Assembly (NCBI GenBank): GCA_963971225.1
Contig: OZ020268.1
Span: 48,472,404-48,536,403, forward strand
DNA length: 64,000 bases
From: Melieria omissa
Taxonomy: Eukaryota > Arthropoda > Insecta > Diptera > Ulidiidae
Direction of reading: 5' to 3'
A model generated the notes under the pieces. The model was not told the origin of the DNA. It did no database searches and saw only the letters and a list, made by a program, of their open reading frames with translations. Shown here piece after piece: positions 11,761-22,128 of the stretch (positions within the stretch are counted from its first letter, which is position 1; every line of letters begins with the position of its first letter). Both the position numbers and the translations under genes were made by a program.

Positions 11761-12609
11761 CTACAAAACACCAATCAACACTGATATCTACCGAAAAAGA
11801 TTTACTAATTATAACAAGAATAACAACAAAGCACTTGGGAAACGACAGTTTAGATAGGGAAACCAACCAGCTGACAAAGTTAAGGGGGAAAGTAACACAA
11901 ATTTACACATACAGTGCACAACAACAACAATGAAGAGTGGAACGGCACTGAAGAGCAGCGACCTTGCTGTTCCCATAACAAACCGAGCATGCGAGACCAT
12001 TTAAGAGAGAAAGCGAGAGCGAGCGAGGAGAGAGCGCTGACACTATTAATGAGATGTTTGACATGTTTGCCTTACGTTTCATTTTAATTAAACTGTTGTT
12101 AATTGTTGAATTTGAATAATTACAGTTTTGATTAAACACATCGGTGGCACGGAACACTCGCTACGCAAAGGGGCGAAGAGGGGGGGGCTAGCGATATTGA
12201 ATAAATATTGGAAAGTGAGTGCTGATAATGTGTGAAACTGAAACGCCAGATGAGACACAAAAGAAGCGTTGAGCAAACAATCGAAACAAATCGAAGTTAA
12301 TGAAATTCAAGCAACATTGCGATGAGTGAATAATTAATATATAATATAATAAATAACACAAATAAACAACTCAAAAGTGGCACAATAAAGTTGCAGTACG
12401 TAAAAAGTGTTGCTAAGGCTCAGTTCAAGAAAATTAAAAAAAAATCATTCAGAGGAATTTACTACGTACTAACAAACATTAGCTAAACTAACATTAGCGA
12501 ACGTAACCTAACCTAACCTAACCGTATCTATCTCTAAATTAAGCTCTAATAAAAATCTGGCTTGTTGATATTCACATTTTCAAATAGAGCCCTATCACCT
12601 AATTTGATC
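11761..12609. other. Intergenic DNA with a GC-richer island (about 11800-12320)
   Basis: The island has GAGAGCGAGCGAG-type text (about 12004-12037) flanked by AT-rich DNA. CCTAACCTAACCTAACC lies at about 12506-12523, a string that also ends the SINE-like repeat described at 14560. No coding frame is supported. Confidence 0.4.
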
Positions 12610-12976
12610 TATGAGTGAAGTAGAAAGATTAGTTCATGGCTCAGTAAAGTCTTTCCGAGAACAAGAAGCATCTTTTCATGACCTAACCATGAATTTGTAT
12701 TTTTCAGTGAAATTTTTTCCATGCAAAAAAGAAAGAAACCAAAAATATTTTCATGACCCAGTAGAATTTTTTCGAGATCCAGAGTGATTTTTGCATGACC
12801 CAACAATAAATTTGCGTAGTTTAGTGAGATTTTTTCATGGAAAAGTAGAGTTCAAGTATTTTCATGACCTAGTAGGATCTTTCCGAGAGCAAGAAGAATC
12901 TTTGCTTGTTATAATGCAAATAATAACTTTGCATATTCATGGAAAAGATATTTTTATGCCCAATAAGTTCTTTTTT
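12610..12976. repeat. Tandem repeat, period ~119 bp, about three copies
   Basis: A segment reading TTCATGACC-AGTA--ATCTTTCCGAGA-CAAGAAG-ATCTTT recurs with anchors near 12652, 12770 and 12890. Intervening TTCATGGAAAAG and AATTTGCGTAG-like blocks also recur. The copies are diverged. The non-LTR element at 12985 inserted at the right edge. Confidence 0.65.
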
Positions 12977-12984
12977 AATACCCA

Positions 12985-13287
12985 TCCCATCAACAGAATC
13001 TGAGAAGGAAAGACCTCCGACGAATGGTCGGGTTAATCACAGGACACAATCCATGTGGACGACATATGGCCAACATGGGCATCATCGAAGATCCGACTTG
13101 CGTGTCTTGCCTGGAGGAGGTAGATAGTACAGAGCACTTTCTCTGTGCATGTCCGGCCTTCTCTAGAACGAGATTGCGCACGTTGGGTTCAGATGTTATG
13201 AGAATGGACGAAGTTCATTCTCTCGCCCTGTGTGATCTCCTGAGATTCATTAATGAGTCCGGGAAATATGCACAGGAGAATCCATAA
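12985..13287 (+). pseudogene. C-terminal fragment of a non-LTR retrotransposon pol protein
   Basis: This 101-codon remnant has no start of its own: it is open from the insertion junction to TAA (13288-13290). It reads LRRKDLRRMVGLITGHNPCG, then a Cys-rich segment of the form CVSCLEE...TEHFLCACPAF, then RLRTLG. Insect non-LTR pol proteins carry this arrangement (a 'GH.P.GRH' stretch and a C-x2-C...H-x4-C knuckle) just downstream of RNase H. The reverse transcriptase, RNase H core and endonuclease are all missing, so the fragment is non-functional. The frame is intact, which suggests fairly recent insertion. Confidence 0.8.
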
Positions 13288-13456
13288 CTCCCTCTCCCCT
13301 TCCACCCACTTTCTCTTTTTCTTTTCCCATTCCCATTTCCTCTATCAACCTTTTTCCTGAGCCTTAAGTACAATGGGCTATAGAGCCTGAGTGATTGGGG
13401 TAATGACCTCCCTTAGGTTATTTCCTCGGCTCCCCTTCACATCCATCCATCCATCC
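12985..13456 (+). mobile_element. 5'-truncated non-LTR retrotransposon with 8-bp target duplication
   Basis: The fragment is flanked by identical AATACCCA (12977-12984 and 13457-13464). It opens in frame with a pol tail (12985-13287), followed by a stop, a C/T-rich 3' UTR and a terminal (CATC)n tail at about 13440-13456. The length is 472 bp. Severe 5' truncation, a short target duplication and a simple-repeat 3' tail are the standard signature of target-primed reverse transcription. The pol tail resembles the end of I/LOA-type non-LTR elements that carry an RNase H domain; clade assignment is tentative. Confidence 0.85.
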
Positions 13457-13464
13457 AATACCCA

Positions 13465-14289
13465 CTTGAATCTTTCTTTGTTGAGATCAACTCTCAGGGA
13501 ATACCCCTGTAGTTGTGCGAACATTGTGTTCATTTAAGGTTAAGGGTCATAAAATATTGTCTTAAGTCTTAATCTATATCTGTTGTAGCAGTAATGAGCA
13601 ATGATTGAACGCTCAAAGTTGTTGCATTTATTAGATATACGCGCTTTCGTAAATATATGTGCTCAAACCTGGTCAAGGATTGACGTAATCTTCTGGATTA
13701 AATACGAAGCCTTAACTCTATAGGGGACAACAAACAAGCCAATTAAAAGAGGTTGTTGAAGGTGGAAGAGGATGTTGGAAGGTGGAAATCTTCGTGAAAT
13801 ACCACCACAGTTTTACAGGATTAAACCACTTCTTACTTTTGTTCACCAACAAACAGACCAAAAGAGATTCAATGCGTCAACTTTTAGGCCTCAAACCATT
13901 ATGTAGACTGCCCACAGGATGCATACAAGAGTAACTAAGGAAATGGGTAACAGGCAAAACATTTCTTAACCCCAAATAGAGGGGTATCCAGAGAACTCCT
14001 CATGCCAAAGAAAAAGTATCTCACTGGATACCCAACTGATCACTGTTTACTAGCACATCATCTCAATAGAATGGGAATTTCCATTTCGGATGTCTACAGA
14101 AACCGCCATCGAGAACCATAAACTTCTACAAATGTTCTGTGTGAAGTCGGACAATCAGCAGAAAATGATTTGATTTGATGATCTGGAACTATTATAAGAA
14201 CAATGGGGTAAAACGTAGGCTTGTACAAAAGATCATGGTTTGTGGTTAAAGAATGAAAGTATTTAGTAGGGAAGAGATACAAGAGAGAT
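13465..14289. other. Intergenic sequence, nothing recognised
   Basis: Unique-looking DNA with no gene or promoter signals. Some short phrases (GTTGTTGAAGGTGGAAGAGG, GTTGGAAGGTGGAAATC near 13752-13788) are locally duplicated. Confidence 0.45.
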
Positions 14290-14455
14290 AGGGATACAAG
14301 TCTTCCTGCACGAACTTCCTGGATTCTTGAATGAATCTCAGAAGATCGCACAGAGTAGGAGAATGGACCTCGTCAATCCTTATAACATGAGAACAAAACA
14401 GAGAGAAAGTGCTCTGTGGTGTCTACAGCCTCTTTAGCTGTCTGTGCAGTGCAAA
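14290..14455 (-). mobile_element. Degraded second copy of the same non-LTR pol tail
   Basis: Read on the minus strand, this stretch aligns with 13100-13275: ACAGAGCACTTTCTCT, then (after an internal deletion) ATGTTATAAGGAT-GACGA-GTCCATTCTC, then TGTG-GATCTTCTGAGATTCATT. The deletion removes the Cys/His knuckle and the frame is broken. It is older and more decayed than the 12985 copy and sits in opposite orientation. Confidence 0.65.
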
Positions 14456-14559
14456 TTATATGTATTCAAGACAATAGCATTTTTTAAATAGAAAACTTGA
14501 ACTGTATCACATATCCAATTCAGAGGTTTAGATTTAGAAGAGTTTCATATATGAAGGTA

Positions 14560-14815
14560 GATTGTAGTAGCCGCCTCTGTCTGAGATAGACTTAGGTCCC
14601 TTTATAGGCCCGTTGTGATACCACAAATTCCCCCGTTTAAACATTGTTTTTCAACAGGTGCGATTCTTGAAATCCTCATCTGCTTCATGTAGATAGCAAT
14701 AGAACTAGACGAGTGTTTTAACCAGCCCGAGCTAAGAATAGAACTTAGGGCCCTCTACCCTCTACCCACTCTACCTAACTCTACCCACTGTACTATCGCG
14801 GCCGGCAATAAGTGT
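14560..14815 (-). mobile_element. SINE-like element with pol III A and B boxes
   Basis: On the minus strand an A-box match TAGTACAGTGG (complement of 14785-14795) is followed 40 nt later by a B-box-like AGTTCTATTCT (complement of 14735-14745), as in a tRNA-derived head. Downstream lies GTGGTATCACAACGGGCC...CTAAGTCTATCTCAGACAGAGGCGGCTACTACAATC. The tail resembles the reverse of the GTTAGGTTAGGTTGGAGTGGCAGCC...CACTTAGGC copy at 60488. A small internal tandem of GGGTAGAGTTAGGTAGAGT-like units inflates the head. No target duplication was identified. The family is not named. Confidence 0.45.
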
Positions 14816-16230
14816 ATTAATGCTGACTGGGAATATACAAAGGTGTTAAACTTTAGTATAGATTGAAAGCTTTGCTGTTCAAAACCCTGGTTGAGTTCAG
14901 TGGGATAAGATTTCTATAGTCTTGAAGCTTGTAAATAAATTTATAGATATAGACCATCTCAAGACTTCGCCTTAGATGGGATTCCCAAGCAGGACTTTAA
15001 GTCGTACATTCTTACCAAATATTTTTACATCAATCCGCAAGACTAAGCAAGCTTATCTAACCTAATCTAACCTACAACTACTTACGTCGTTCAAAATCAT
15101 TGATTAAGTTGAGTGATTGAAATAACCATGCAGCCCGATTCTTTCACGCAAATTTTCATAAAATTGCTCGATTTTTTTTAATTTGTATTGCATGTTATAT
15201 TTTTCATAAATCTTTTTCCATAATATTTTCAACTCTGATAATTAATTCAACATTTGACACTCTCTCGGTGTCTTATCATTTAATTTAATGTTATTTATTT
15301 TGTTTGTTTGTTTCTTGTTTGCAGTCTGTGTTCGTACAATACGAACTTGTTGGTCGCCATCTGTGCGTGCATGTCGAATGCATAGATGGAAAATGTTGAT
15401 AAAACACATTAACGCCAATATGGCGTCGCGTTTTTTCTGCTGCGGTCGACTATTCGAGCGCATAAACGCGGCTTATCGATAATTTTATGGGGCCATCTTT
15501 GCGTTGTGCTGAAGAAGTCGAAATTTTACATGAAATAGTTGGAAAAATCATACCATATGACTGCCAGTTGTTGAACTTTTTAAAGCCAATAAATCGCAGA
15601 AATTTAGTAAGAAATTTGTATTGTCTGATAAAATTGAAACTTCCAAGTAATTGGAGACAATGTTTTCGAGATGCAAAACGATAATTCAACCGTAGTTTTA
15701 AGAAATCTTTAGCTGATTGGTTACTATGACCTAATCTCAATACATTTTGCTAAATGTTTTGTTTACTTAAACGATTTTGAGGTTTCAAATCAAATGTCTG
15801 AAAACTTCCGTTATACAACTTTTCCTTCACACGCTTTGTCTTCTACAATTTGTATTCAAGGGATGAAATTTAGGCAGATTCCTTCTTCTTGAAGGAGGTA
15901 TAACTAGAACGCCCAACAAGCTTGAACGAACTTATGCTCCTTGGGCTCTGATGTTATGAGAAATTAAAGCAGTAAACAGAAAATCCGGGCCGGGCCAGAT
16001 GGGGAAGACACTCGTTTGCCTTTTTCTTTAACCCTTCGCTGCATGGCATTGCATATATGCAATGTTAACTTTTCATAGATTTGGAAACTATTCTATTCAG
16101 CATTTTACAGTCATTCATCCTTCAGTTGTATATTTTATGTTAAAACAATTGATTACTAACGAAATTTTGCGATTAACATTGAAAGTATGCGCAAAAAAAT
16201 CGAAAAAGCCACAAGTGTTTTGATTTGGTG
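14816..16230. other. Intergenic sequence with a tiny non-LTR relic
   Basis: Mostly unremarkable AT-rich DNA. At about 15920-15965 the text GAACGAACTTATGCTCC-TTGGGCTCTGATGTTATGAGAA matches 13160-13203 of the non-LTR pol tail on the + strand, so a third, very short fragment of that element is present. The frames at 15242-15740 are not recognised as genes. Confidence 0.5.
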
Positions 16231-17385
16231 AAATAGTTTTGGTTACTGATGGCGTTGGTGATATGGCGATCGCCATCGCTCAGCTGTTTACTGCGTTGAA
16301 TTACGAGTATACAGTGACGTCTGACCTCTGTTCGACTCCCCGTAATAGTCAACACTAAAATATTGATAAAACCGATTATAATTTCGGCGGTAGCGCTCTC
16401 ACCAGGATACGGAAAATGGCCGCAAAACTTCTTTCATAAATACAGGAATTCAACAAAATTTCATTTTTACCATCAGAACTTAACAAGCAACAAGAATTAT
16501 ATAATAGAAATGTTTTTTCTTCACGGAAATTAAATCATGCAACGAAGGGTTAAAGAAGTTTTAGACTTTTGAAAAATCAATTATGAAAGATCAGTTTTTT
16601 ATGGAAAAACTTAACTCTTTGATCTTTTGGCATCTTTTATGAGATTAAAAGACTACAAAATCGTAAGGGAGTACAGAAAGTGTGCTTAGAAGAACGTGTA
16701 GTCCTGAACTTTTTAGCCCAACACTTATTTTTCGCTTTTTTTTTTGTACCTCCCACCATTTTGCTTTTGTCATTCTTTCTCCTGAGTCTTAAGGGCTCTG
16801 AATAAAGGGTCATTGTTGTTAGATGAGGAGATTTCTCTTTAGATTTAGGAGATTCTTGGCTCATTAAGGAGATTTTCCTTTTAGTTTAGGAGAAAGTTTA
16901 GGGGATTTTGATGATGAGACATTTGAAATCATTAGTAACACTGAAGCCTTGAATATTGAAAGCTAAAATGCCTAAATTATTTTAATTAAATTTTATGCTT
17001 CGAAATGTATAATTTATGCAATGAGTGAAGCAAGTTTACAAAAGCGAATTTCATACAGATCTCATTTTTTATATTTAGTTTGTTTTAAGTTAAGCTTAAG
17101 CTGAATAAAAATAATAATAAAATAATATACCATAATAGTAAATAGAAATAATTAAAAAAAATAAATATATTTTTATTTTTTTATAATATATATTATATAA
17201 ATATATATATATATATTTTTTCAATTCCTTAGTTTATAAAGGCAAAAACTAAAAAAATTATAGAAGAGTTTTTTTAATTATGGCAGGAAATTTCAGATTT
17301 TTTTCTTAGATTTAGGAGAAAGTCATTTCAGGTATCCGGCAACACTGTAAAGGCTGCTAAGCTTGAGAAACTAGTCACATACCTT
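16231..17385. other. Intergenic DNA, AT-rich, with short local repeats
   Basis: A possible pol III box pair lies at 16276-16286 and 16329-16339 (see findings). The phrases TTTAGATTTAGGAGA and TTTAGGAGAAAG recur at about 16839-16853, 16885-16900 and 17307-17322. A TA-rich stretch spans 17150-17220. No genes are seen. Confidence 0.45.
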
Positions 17386-17875
17386 ATAAAGATTTGTTTT
17401 TCGGCTCTTCCTTGCCTTTTTTTATCAATCCTTCCACCTTCCTTCCTGCGCATACTTTCAGCTACTAGCTAAACTTTCTAATGGGACTCAATTTTCTTAA
17501 ACTCTATACAAATGATGTTCCAGTACAGTTTGCTGGCTCGTTGGTCTTTCGAAGAATCAGTCATTGTTTGTAACATGACTTGTTCAGGCAAATTTCTCGA
17601 CTCTACCTCACATCTTTTTGTCCATCTAACTTTCTGTGCATACTTCCAGGTACTAGAAAAACTTTCAAATGGAATTCTTTGTAAATGCTTTTCCTTTGCA
17701 ATTTTCAGACTCACTGGTCTGTTGAAGATTCAGTCGCTGCTACAAACCTTCTATACGTTCATATCTTGGCTCTTCTCCAATCGTTTTATCAACTATCTTA
17801 CTTCCTGTTCAAACTCTCAGCTACCAGTAAAACTCTCTATTGGGACTAACTTTTCCTAAACTCTATAGAGATGAT
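17386..17875. repeat. Tandem repeat, period ~171-188 bp, about 2.7 copies
   Basis: Anchors GGGACTCAATTTTC (17483), GGAATTCTTTGTAAATGC (17671) and GGGACTAACTTTTCC (17842) are each preceded by CATACTTTCAGCTACTAG-like text and followed by AAACTCTATA or an equivalent plus a TTCGAAGAATCAGTC-like block. The copies are diverged. The 115-codon + frame across it is a by-product of the repeat and is not a gene. Confidence 0.6.
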
Positions 17876-18720
17876 TTTAGTTAAAACATTTTTTTTTAAC
17901 TTTATACACATGATTTTTCCTTACTGTTTCCTGTTTACTTCATTAGTCAATTGAAGTTTCAACCCACTTAAATCAAACTTTTCAACAAATGATTCATTGC
18001 AATGCAAAGTGTTGAGAAATTTCCTGATAACAATTTCGCAAGTTGTGTAAATGTCTTCACTTCCCAGTCATCTCAATTGATTTGTTCACATTTCCAATAA
18101 TGCTCACAAATTCCTTTTGAATTTATCTAAAATCCCATTGTGCGGTTAATTCTGAGATGTGCAATTTTCAAATTCAGCTGTCAACTTGTTTGCAACCCCA
18201 TCGTCTTGCAGCCATTTCTATAGTGCACAGTCTGCGCTCTCTTCGCTGAGCAACTCTGCTCGGTTGGCCTTTGGCAATGCCAGCGCGACAGCGCAATGTG
18301 GACTGGGCCGCTTTCATGACAAATGAATGAATGAATGCAATGAGGTTGCTGTAAATTTGTGTCACAGGTAAACTGCAGATATTTATGTTTATATCTTTCT
18401 TTATGGCGGCAACCATAATTTTTACACGCCACCAAGCGCACACCGAACAATCGGCAAAAACAGGCAAAAAGACACAACCACAGCAACAACAAAAATAAGA
18501 ACAACTTGCTACTACAGCATATGGTTAGTTTGTGACATTCACAACAACAAAAACAATAAGCGCCGGCCATCTGTATATACACAACGGTGAGCGTCTGAAA
18601 TGTTTGGCCGCTGGCAATAAAGTGACGAGAGACGGGCAAAGGAGAAGACATATGTAGGTACTTAGTATATAAATATGTATTGCATGTATGTATGTATGTA
18701 TGTGTAGCTTCAATGGTTTT
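17876..18720. other. Intergenic DNA with a GC-richer island (about 18170-18650)
   Basis: The island holds GCGCTC and GCCAGCGCGACAGCGC words. The + strand then becomes CAACAA-rich and ends in ATGTATGTATGTATG (about 18684-18702). It is a possible regulatory region; minus-strand frames of 97 and 156 codons overlap one another and show no recognisable domain. Confidence 0.35.
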
Positions 18721-19559
18721 CAGTTGAGCAGATGATTGGCTACGGTTGCAGTTGAAATATTAAAAAAAAAAAAAGAAAGTGTGTCTGTCCATTGGCGTTG
18801 TTCACAGACATCTAATTATCGCGTGAACTGCATTTTGTTGTCATTTTTCCTTGTTTAGTAGGTTTGTGGAGACAAAATTCGAAGCCAGAATGCATGGACT
18901 TCTGCCCCAAGGTACTTTAGCCAAAAATTATCTAAACAAATTACGTACAACAATGAAATCCTGACCCGTTCCTCTTGTCAGACCGGTCGATTAGTGCTGT
19001 AAGGCTGACGTGTATGTTGTCTTTTTGATCTCAAAATCAAATTTAGTTTAAAAACAATCAAAATCACAGTCGTGATAGGTCTATTTCTAACTTTTCTCAT
19101 TCAATCACAATCACAATCGAACCAGTTCCCAACATTATCGAATACAGTGGTTTGTGATTTGAGGATCTCGTACGATCAAGAACATATGTATAAGGCAATT
19201 TAAGACATATAACACAAATATAAAAATAATTTGCACATGGATAATCAAATACAATCCCTGTGCTTCTGAACAGTATAATCGGTATTTTTAATTAGTAAGT
19301 CTGTAAGTAGTCTGTAATTAATTCAACTGTAGACTGAATATATAAATAAAAAAATAAATAAATCAATACGGCAAGTGGTGGCGTTCAAGCGTGTCTAAGA
19401 AAATTTCCACATTCTACGACAAAAAAAACTATGCGACAGCTTTTTCTTCTCTTCTCCATATTGGCTTTGTGCCCTCTTAGTTACCCTCCCCACTTCCTGA
19501 TGTCCATTATTTACAACCTCTGAAATACTCTTCTCACAGTATTCCATCTACGGTTATGT
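18721..19559. other. Intergenic sequence, nothing recognised
   Basis: AT-rich, no supported gene or repeat. An (AAATA)n-like patch lies at about 19340-19365. Confidence 0.5.
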
Positions 19560-19599
19560 ACTGTTGGCTTTAACGAACACGTCCTGGGGACTTCATCCT

Positions 19600-20015
19600 G
19601 GATTGATGGGAGATTTTTACCCAGGAACGGGGCTTCGTAGTCTCAGATTTTATAGTTGTATATCATCAGAGGTTTGGAGTTTGTCGCCTCACAGGTTTCA
19701 TAGTTGCATGAGCGGGGCACTCCTCCACACTCCACGCTCCCCACCTCGGGCCCGGAGTCTTTCGGCACTGCTTTGCTACATTCACCAAGGTCATGATTCC
19801 ACCCAGAATTATCTGGAAGACTTCGCTCTGGTTGGAGTGGAATTTTAAAGCTGTAAACCATCCGGTAGCGGGGCTTTCGGTACCGCAGATTTTATAGTTC
19901 CATGCATTTTTTTTCAATACTTTGAAGAAGCGAGGACTCGCGCGTCTTGTTCCCATCTCTGGCCCGGATTTTCTCTCCACGACTCTGCTACTTTCAACAA
20001 GTGTAGAGCAACGAG
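19600..20015. repeat. Diverged tandem duplication, ~241-bp unit
   Basis: CGGGGCTT...CAGATTTTATAGTT at 19628 and 19869, and GGCCCGGA-T followed by CTCTGCTAC/CTTTGCTACATTCACCAAG-type text at about 19748 and 19951, align at a spacing near 241 bp or somewhat less. The region is GC-richer than its surroundings. The 94- to 104-codon frames here are not recognised as proteins. Confidence 0.5.
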
Positions 20016-20029
20016 TGTAAGTTTCTATG

Positions 20030-20460
20030 GTAGATAGCTATCGGTAAGTTTAAGTTTAAGTTAAGCTTAGACGAGGTATCTTCACCTCACAGGTAGTTAA
20101 ATACAATAAAAAGTAATGTAGGACAATGTGAGACAAGGTAAGACGAGGTAAAGTACTTTGGATAGGATGATAGGTTAGGTCGTAAGATTAAGTTGAGCTC
20201 AGACGAGGTTAGGAAAGCTAGTGAAGGGCGACTTAAGGTAATGTAGGACAAATATAGGTGAGTTCAGGTAAGGTAAGTTCATGTAAGGTACCTTAAACAG
20301 GAAAACTTAATATAGGGAAATGTATATAAGATAAGGAAAGACAAGCAAGACACGGTGAATTGAGGTGAGCTACGGCGATATAAGATGGTAATATAAGATT
20401 AAATTAGGTTAGGTAAAGTATGGTTAGGTTTGGTGCGATAAGATTTTATTAGGTGGTTGT
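20030..20460. repeat. Degenerate AGGTAAG/TTAGGTTAGG-type short-repeat tract
   Basis: Long purine-and-T-rich stretch of imperfect AGGTAAG, GACGAGGTA and TTAGGTTAGG units without a strict period. No coding potential. Confidence 0.5.
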
Positions 20461-20689
20461 ATTTAGCATTTGTAACCCCTGAGTGGTTTGGATTGGCCTT
20501 CAAAACCCCCTGAAATAATGAGCAATGGTGATAATTTTGATTGTTGTCTATAATTTTGAAGCAATATTTTTTATGATTGGAAGTGCTTTTACCAAGATTA
20601 AAGTAAATAAGTTCATTTCATAATCTTTTCTAATTGGGATTTCAAAATATTTTCGACTAATTAAAAGGTAAATTTACAAAAAATCAAAA

Positions 20690-21140
20690 AAAAAATATGT
20701 TTTGACTTATTAATGCTTTGAGATACTCTCCAAGTCTGAAGTCATTACGCTCATTAAATCAGGGTTTTCCTTAAGAAATCTTAACCCACCAAGTCTGTCA
20801 GAGTTTGATTTGTAAAAAATTTACTTTCATAAAGTTTAAAGTCAATGGATCCATTAATCTTTGTTGCTTCATATGAGCTTTGAACCCACTATTGAGCATG
20901 AACAATAGAATGCCCAAGGAAATCAAAATGGCTCTAGTTTTAACCCACTAACTCTCTCAAATATTTATTTGTAAAAAATTTACAAAAACACTTTGAATTA
21001 TATATGACTTGGTGTACTTTCATGAAGTTTAAAGTTGATGGTCCTATTCAATTTTGTTTCCTCATACAAATCCTTAACCCATTGTTGACCGCTTTAGCAC
21101 TAGAATTCCCAAAGGAAATGATTCCATTGAGGTCTTTTAT
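20690..21140. repeat. Inverted copy of repeat family A (seen at 7650-8100)
   Basis: TTAACCC anchors at about 20791, 20940 and 21074 (and a weaker one near 20884), read on the minus strand, give GGGTTAAGGATTTGTATGAGG-type text followed by TCAACTTTAAACTTCATGAAAGT. This matches the order GGGTTAAGAGTTTGTATGGGG...TTGACTTCAATTATGGTGAAAGC at 7923-7990. Same family, opposite orientation, several diverged units. Confidence 0.55.
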
Positions 21141-21449
21141 TGTTTTATGACTTAAATTTATTTAATTTAAATAAATGAATTCTTCTGAGGCTTTTACTAT
21201 TTCTGGAGACCATTTAAGTAAAGAAATTCTTCTATGACTTTAATGGATTTTTAACTGACTAAAGCTCACTTAAATATCTACAACAACTAAAAATATTGTA
21301 AAAATTTTAGATATCCCTCATTTGTAACTTTATTCCATTTGAGCTTTCAAGGCCGGGCATTCAAGTGTTTAAAATTAAAAAAAATTCATTTTTAAAATTT
21401 ATATTAAATAAAATTTGTTTAGATTAAAAAACCTTCCTTCTTTGTGATT

Positions 21450-21765
21450 GCCTGTTTTATCAAATAAACGGGTTCAAATCTAATATTTTTATAGGTTAGT
21501 GAAGTTGGAAATGATGAAGTCATCTGCATTTCCTCCTTTCCTCCTTATTCTTGTTATTCTTCTTATTTTTCTTTTTATTTTTTTTTGTTCTTTTTCATCT
21601 TTTCCTTCTCCTTTTATCAAATAAACGGATTCAAATCTAATATTTTTATAGGTTAGTGAAGTGAGGAATGTTGAAGTCGTCTGCCTTTTTTTCTTTTCCT
21701 TCTTATCGTTTTTATTCTTTTTATTGTTCTCTTTATTTGTATTCTTATCTTTTATTCTTTTTCAT
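21450..21765. repeat. Two direct copies, ~157 bp apart
   Basis: The text TTTATCAAATAAACGG-TTCAAATCTAATATTTTTATAGGTTAGTGAAGT occurs at about 21453-21505 and again at about 21612-21662 with a single substitution in the first 50 bases, followed by related T/C-rich DNA. This is a relatively recent local duplication. Confidence 0.75.
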
Positions 21766-22128
21766 ACTTTCCTCCTCCTCCTCCTTCTTCTTGTTCTTCT
21801 AAATCGTCGGCTTCTTCTTTTTCTTCATCTAATGCTTCTTCTTCATCGTCTTCTTATTCGATTATTCTACTATTAATTCTTTTTAACCGTTTTCTTCTTC
21901 TTCTTGTTCGTCGTTGTCTTCTTCTTTTCTTCATTTTCTTCTTCTAATTATTCTTCTTCGTCTTCTTATAATCTTGCTACTTATAATCCTACTTCTTCTT
22001 CTTCTAATTCTTCTTCTTCTTTGTCTTCTTATCATTCGCATTTTCTTTCTTCTCATTCTTCTTCTTCTAATTCTTCTTCTTCTTCTAATTATTCCTCTCC
22101 GTTTTTCTCTTATCTTCTTCTGCACGTT
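21766..22128. repeat. TTC/CTT trinucleotide polypyrimidine tract
   Basis: About 360 bp of almost uninterrupted pyrimidine on the + strand, built on TTC units with occasional TAAT interruptions. Ser-rich, Leu-rich and, on the other strand, Arg-rich frames result from the repeat and are not genes. It can potentially form triplex (H-) DNA. Confidence 0.8.

Noticed and set aside
20030..20460. TTAGG-like words suggesting insect telomeric repeats
   Set aside because: The units are irregular AGGTAAG and GACGAGGTA mixtures without tandem TTAGG, and flies lack the canonical telomerase repeat.
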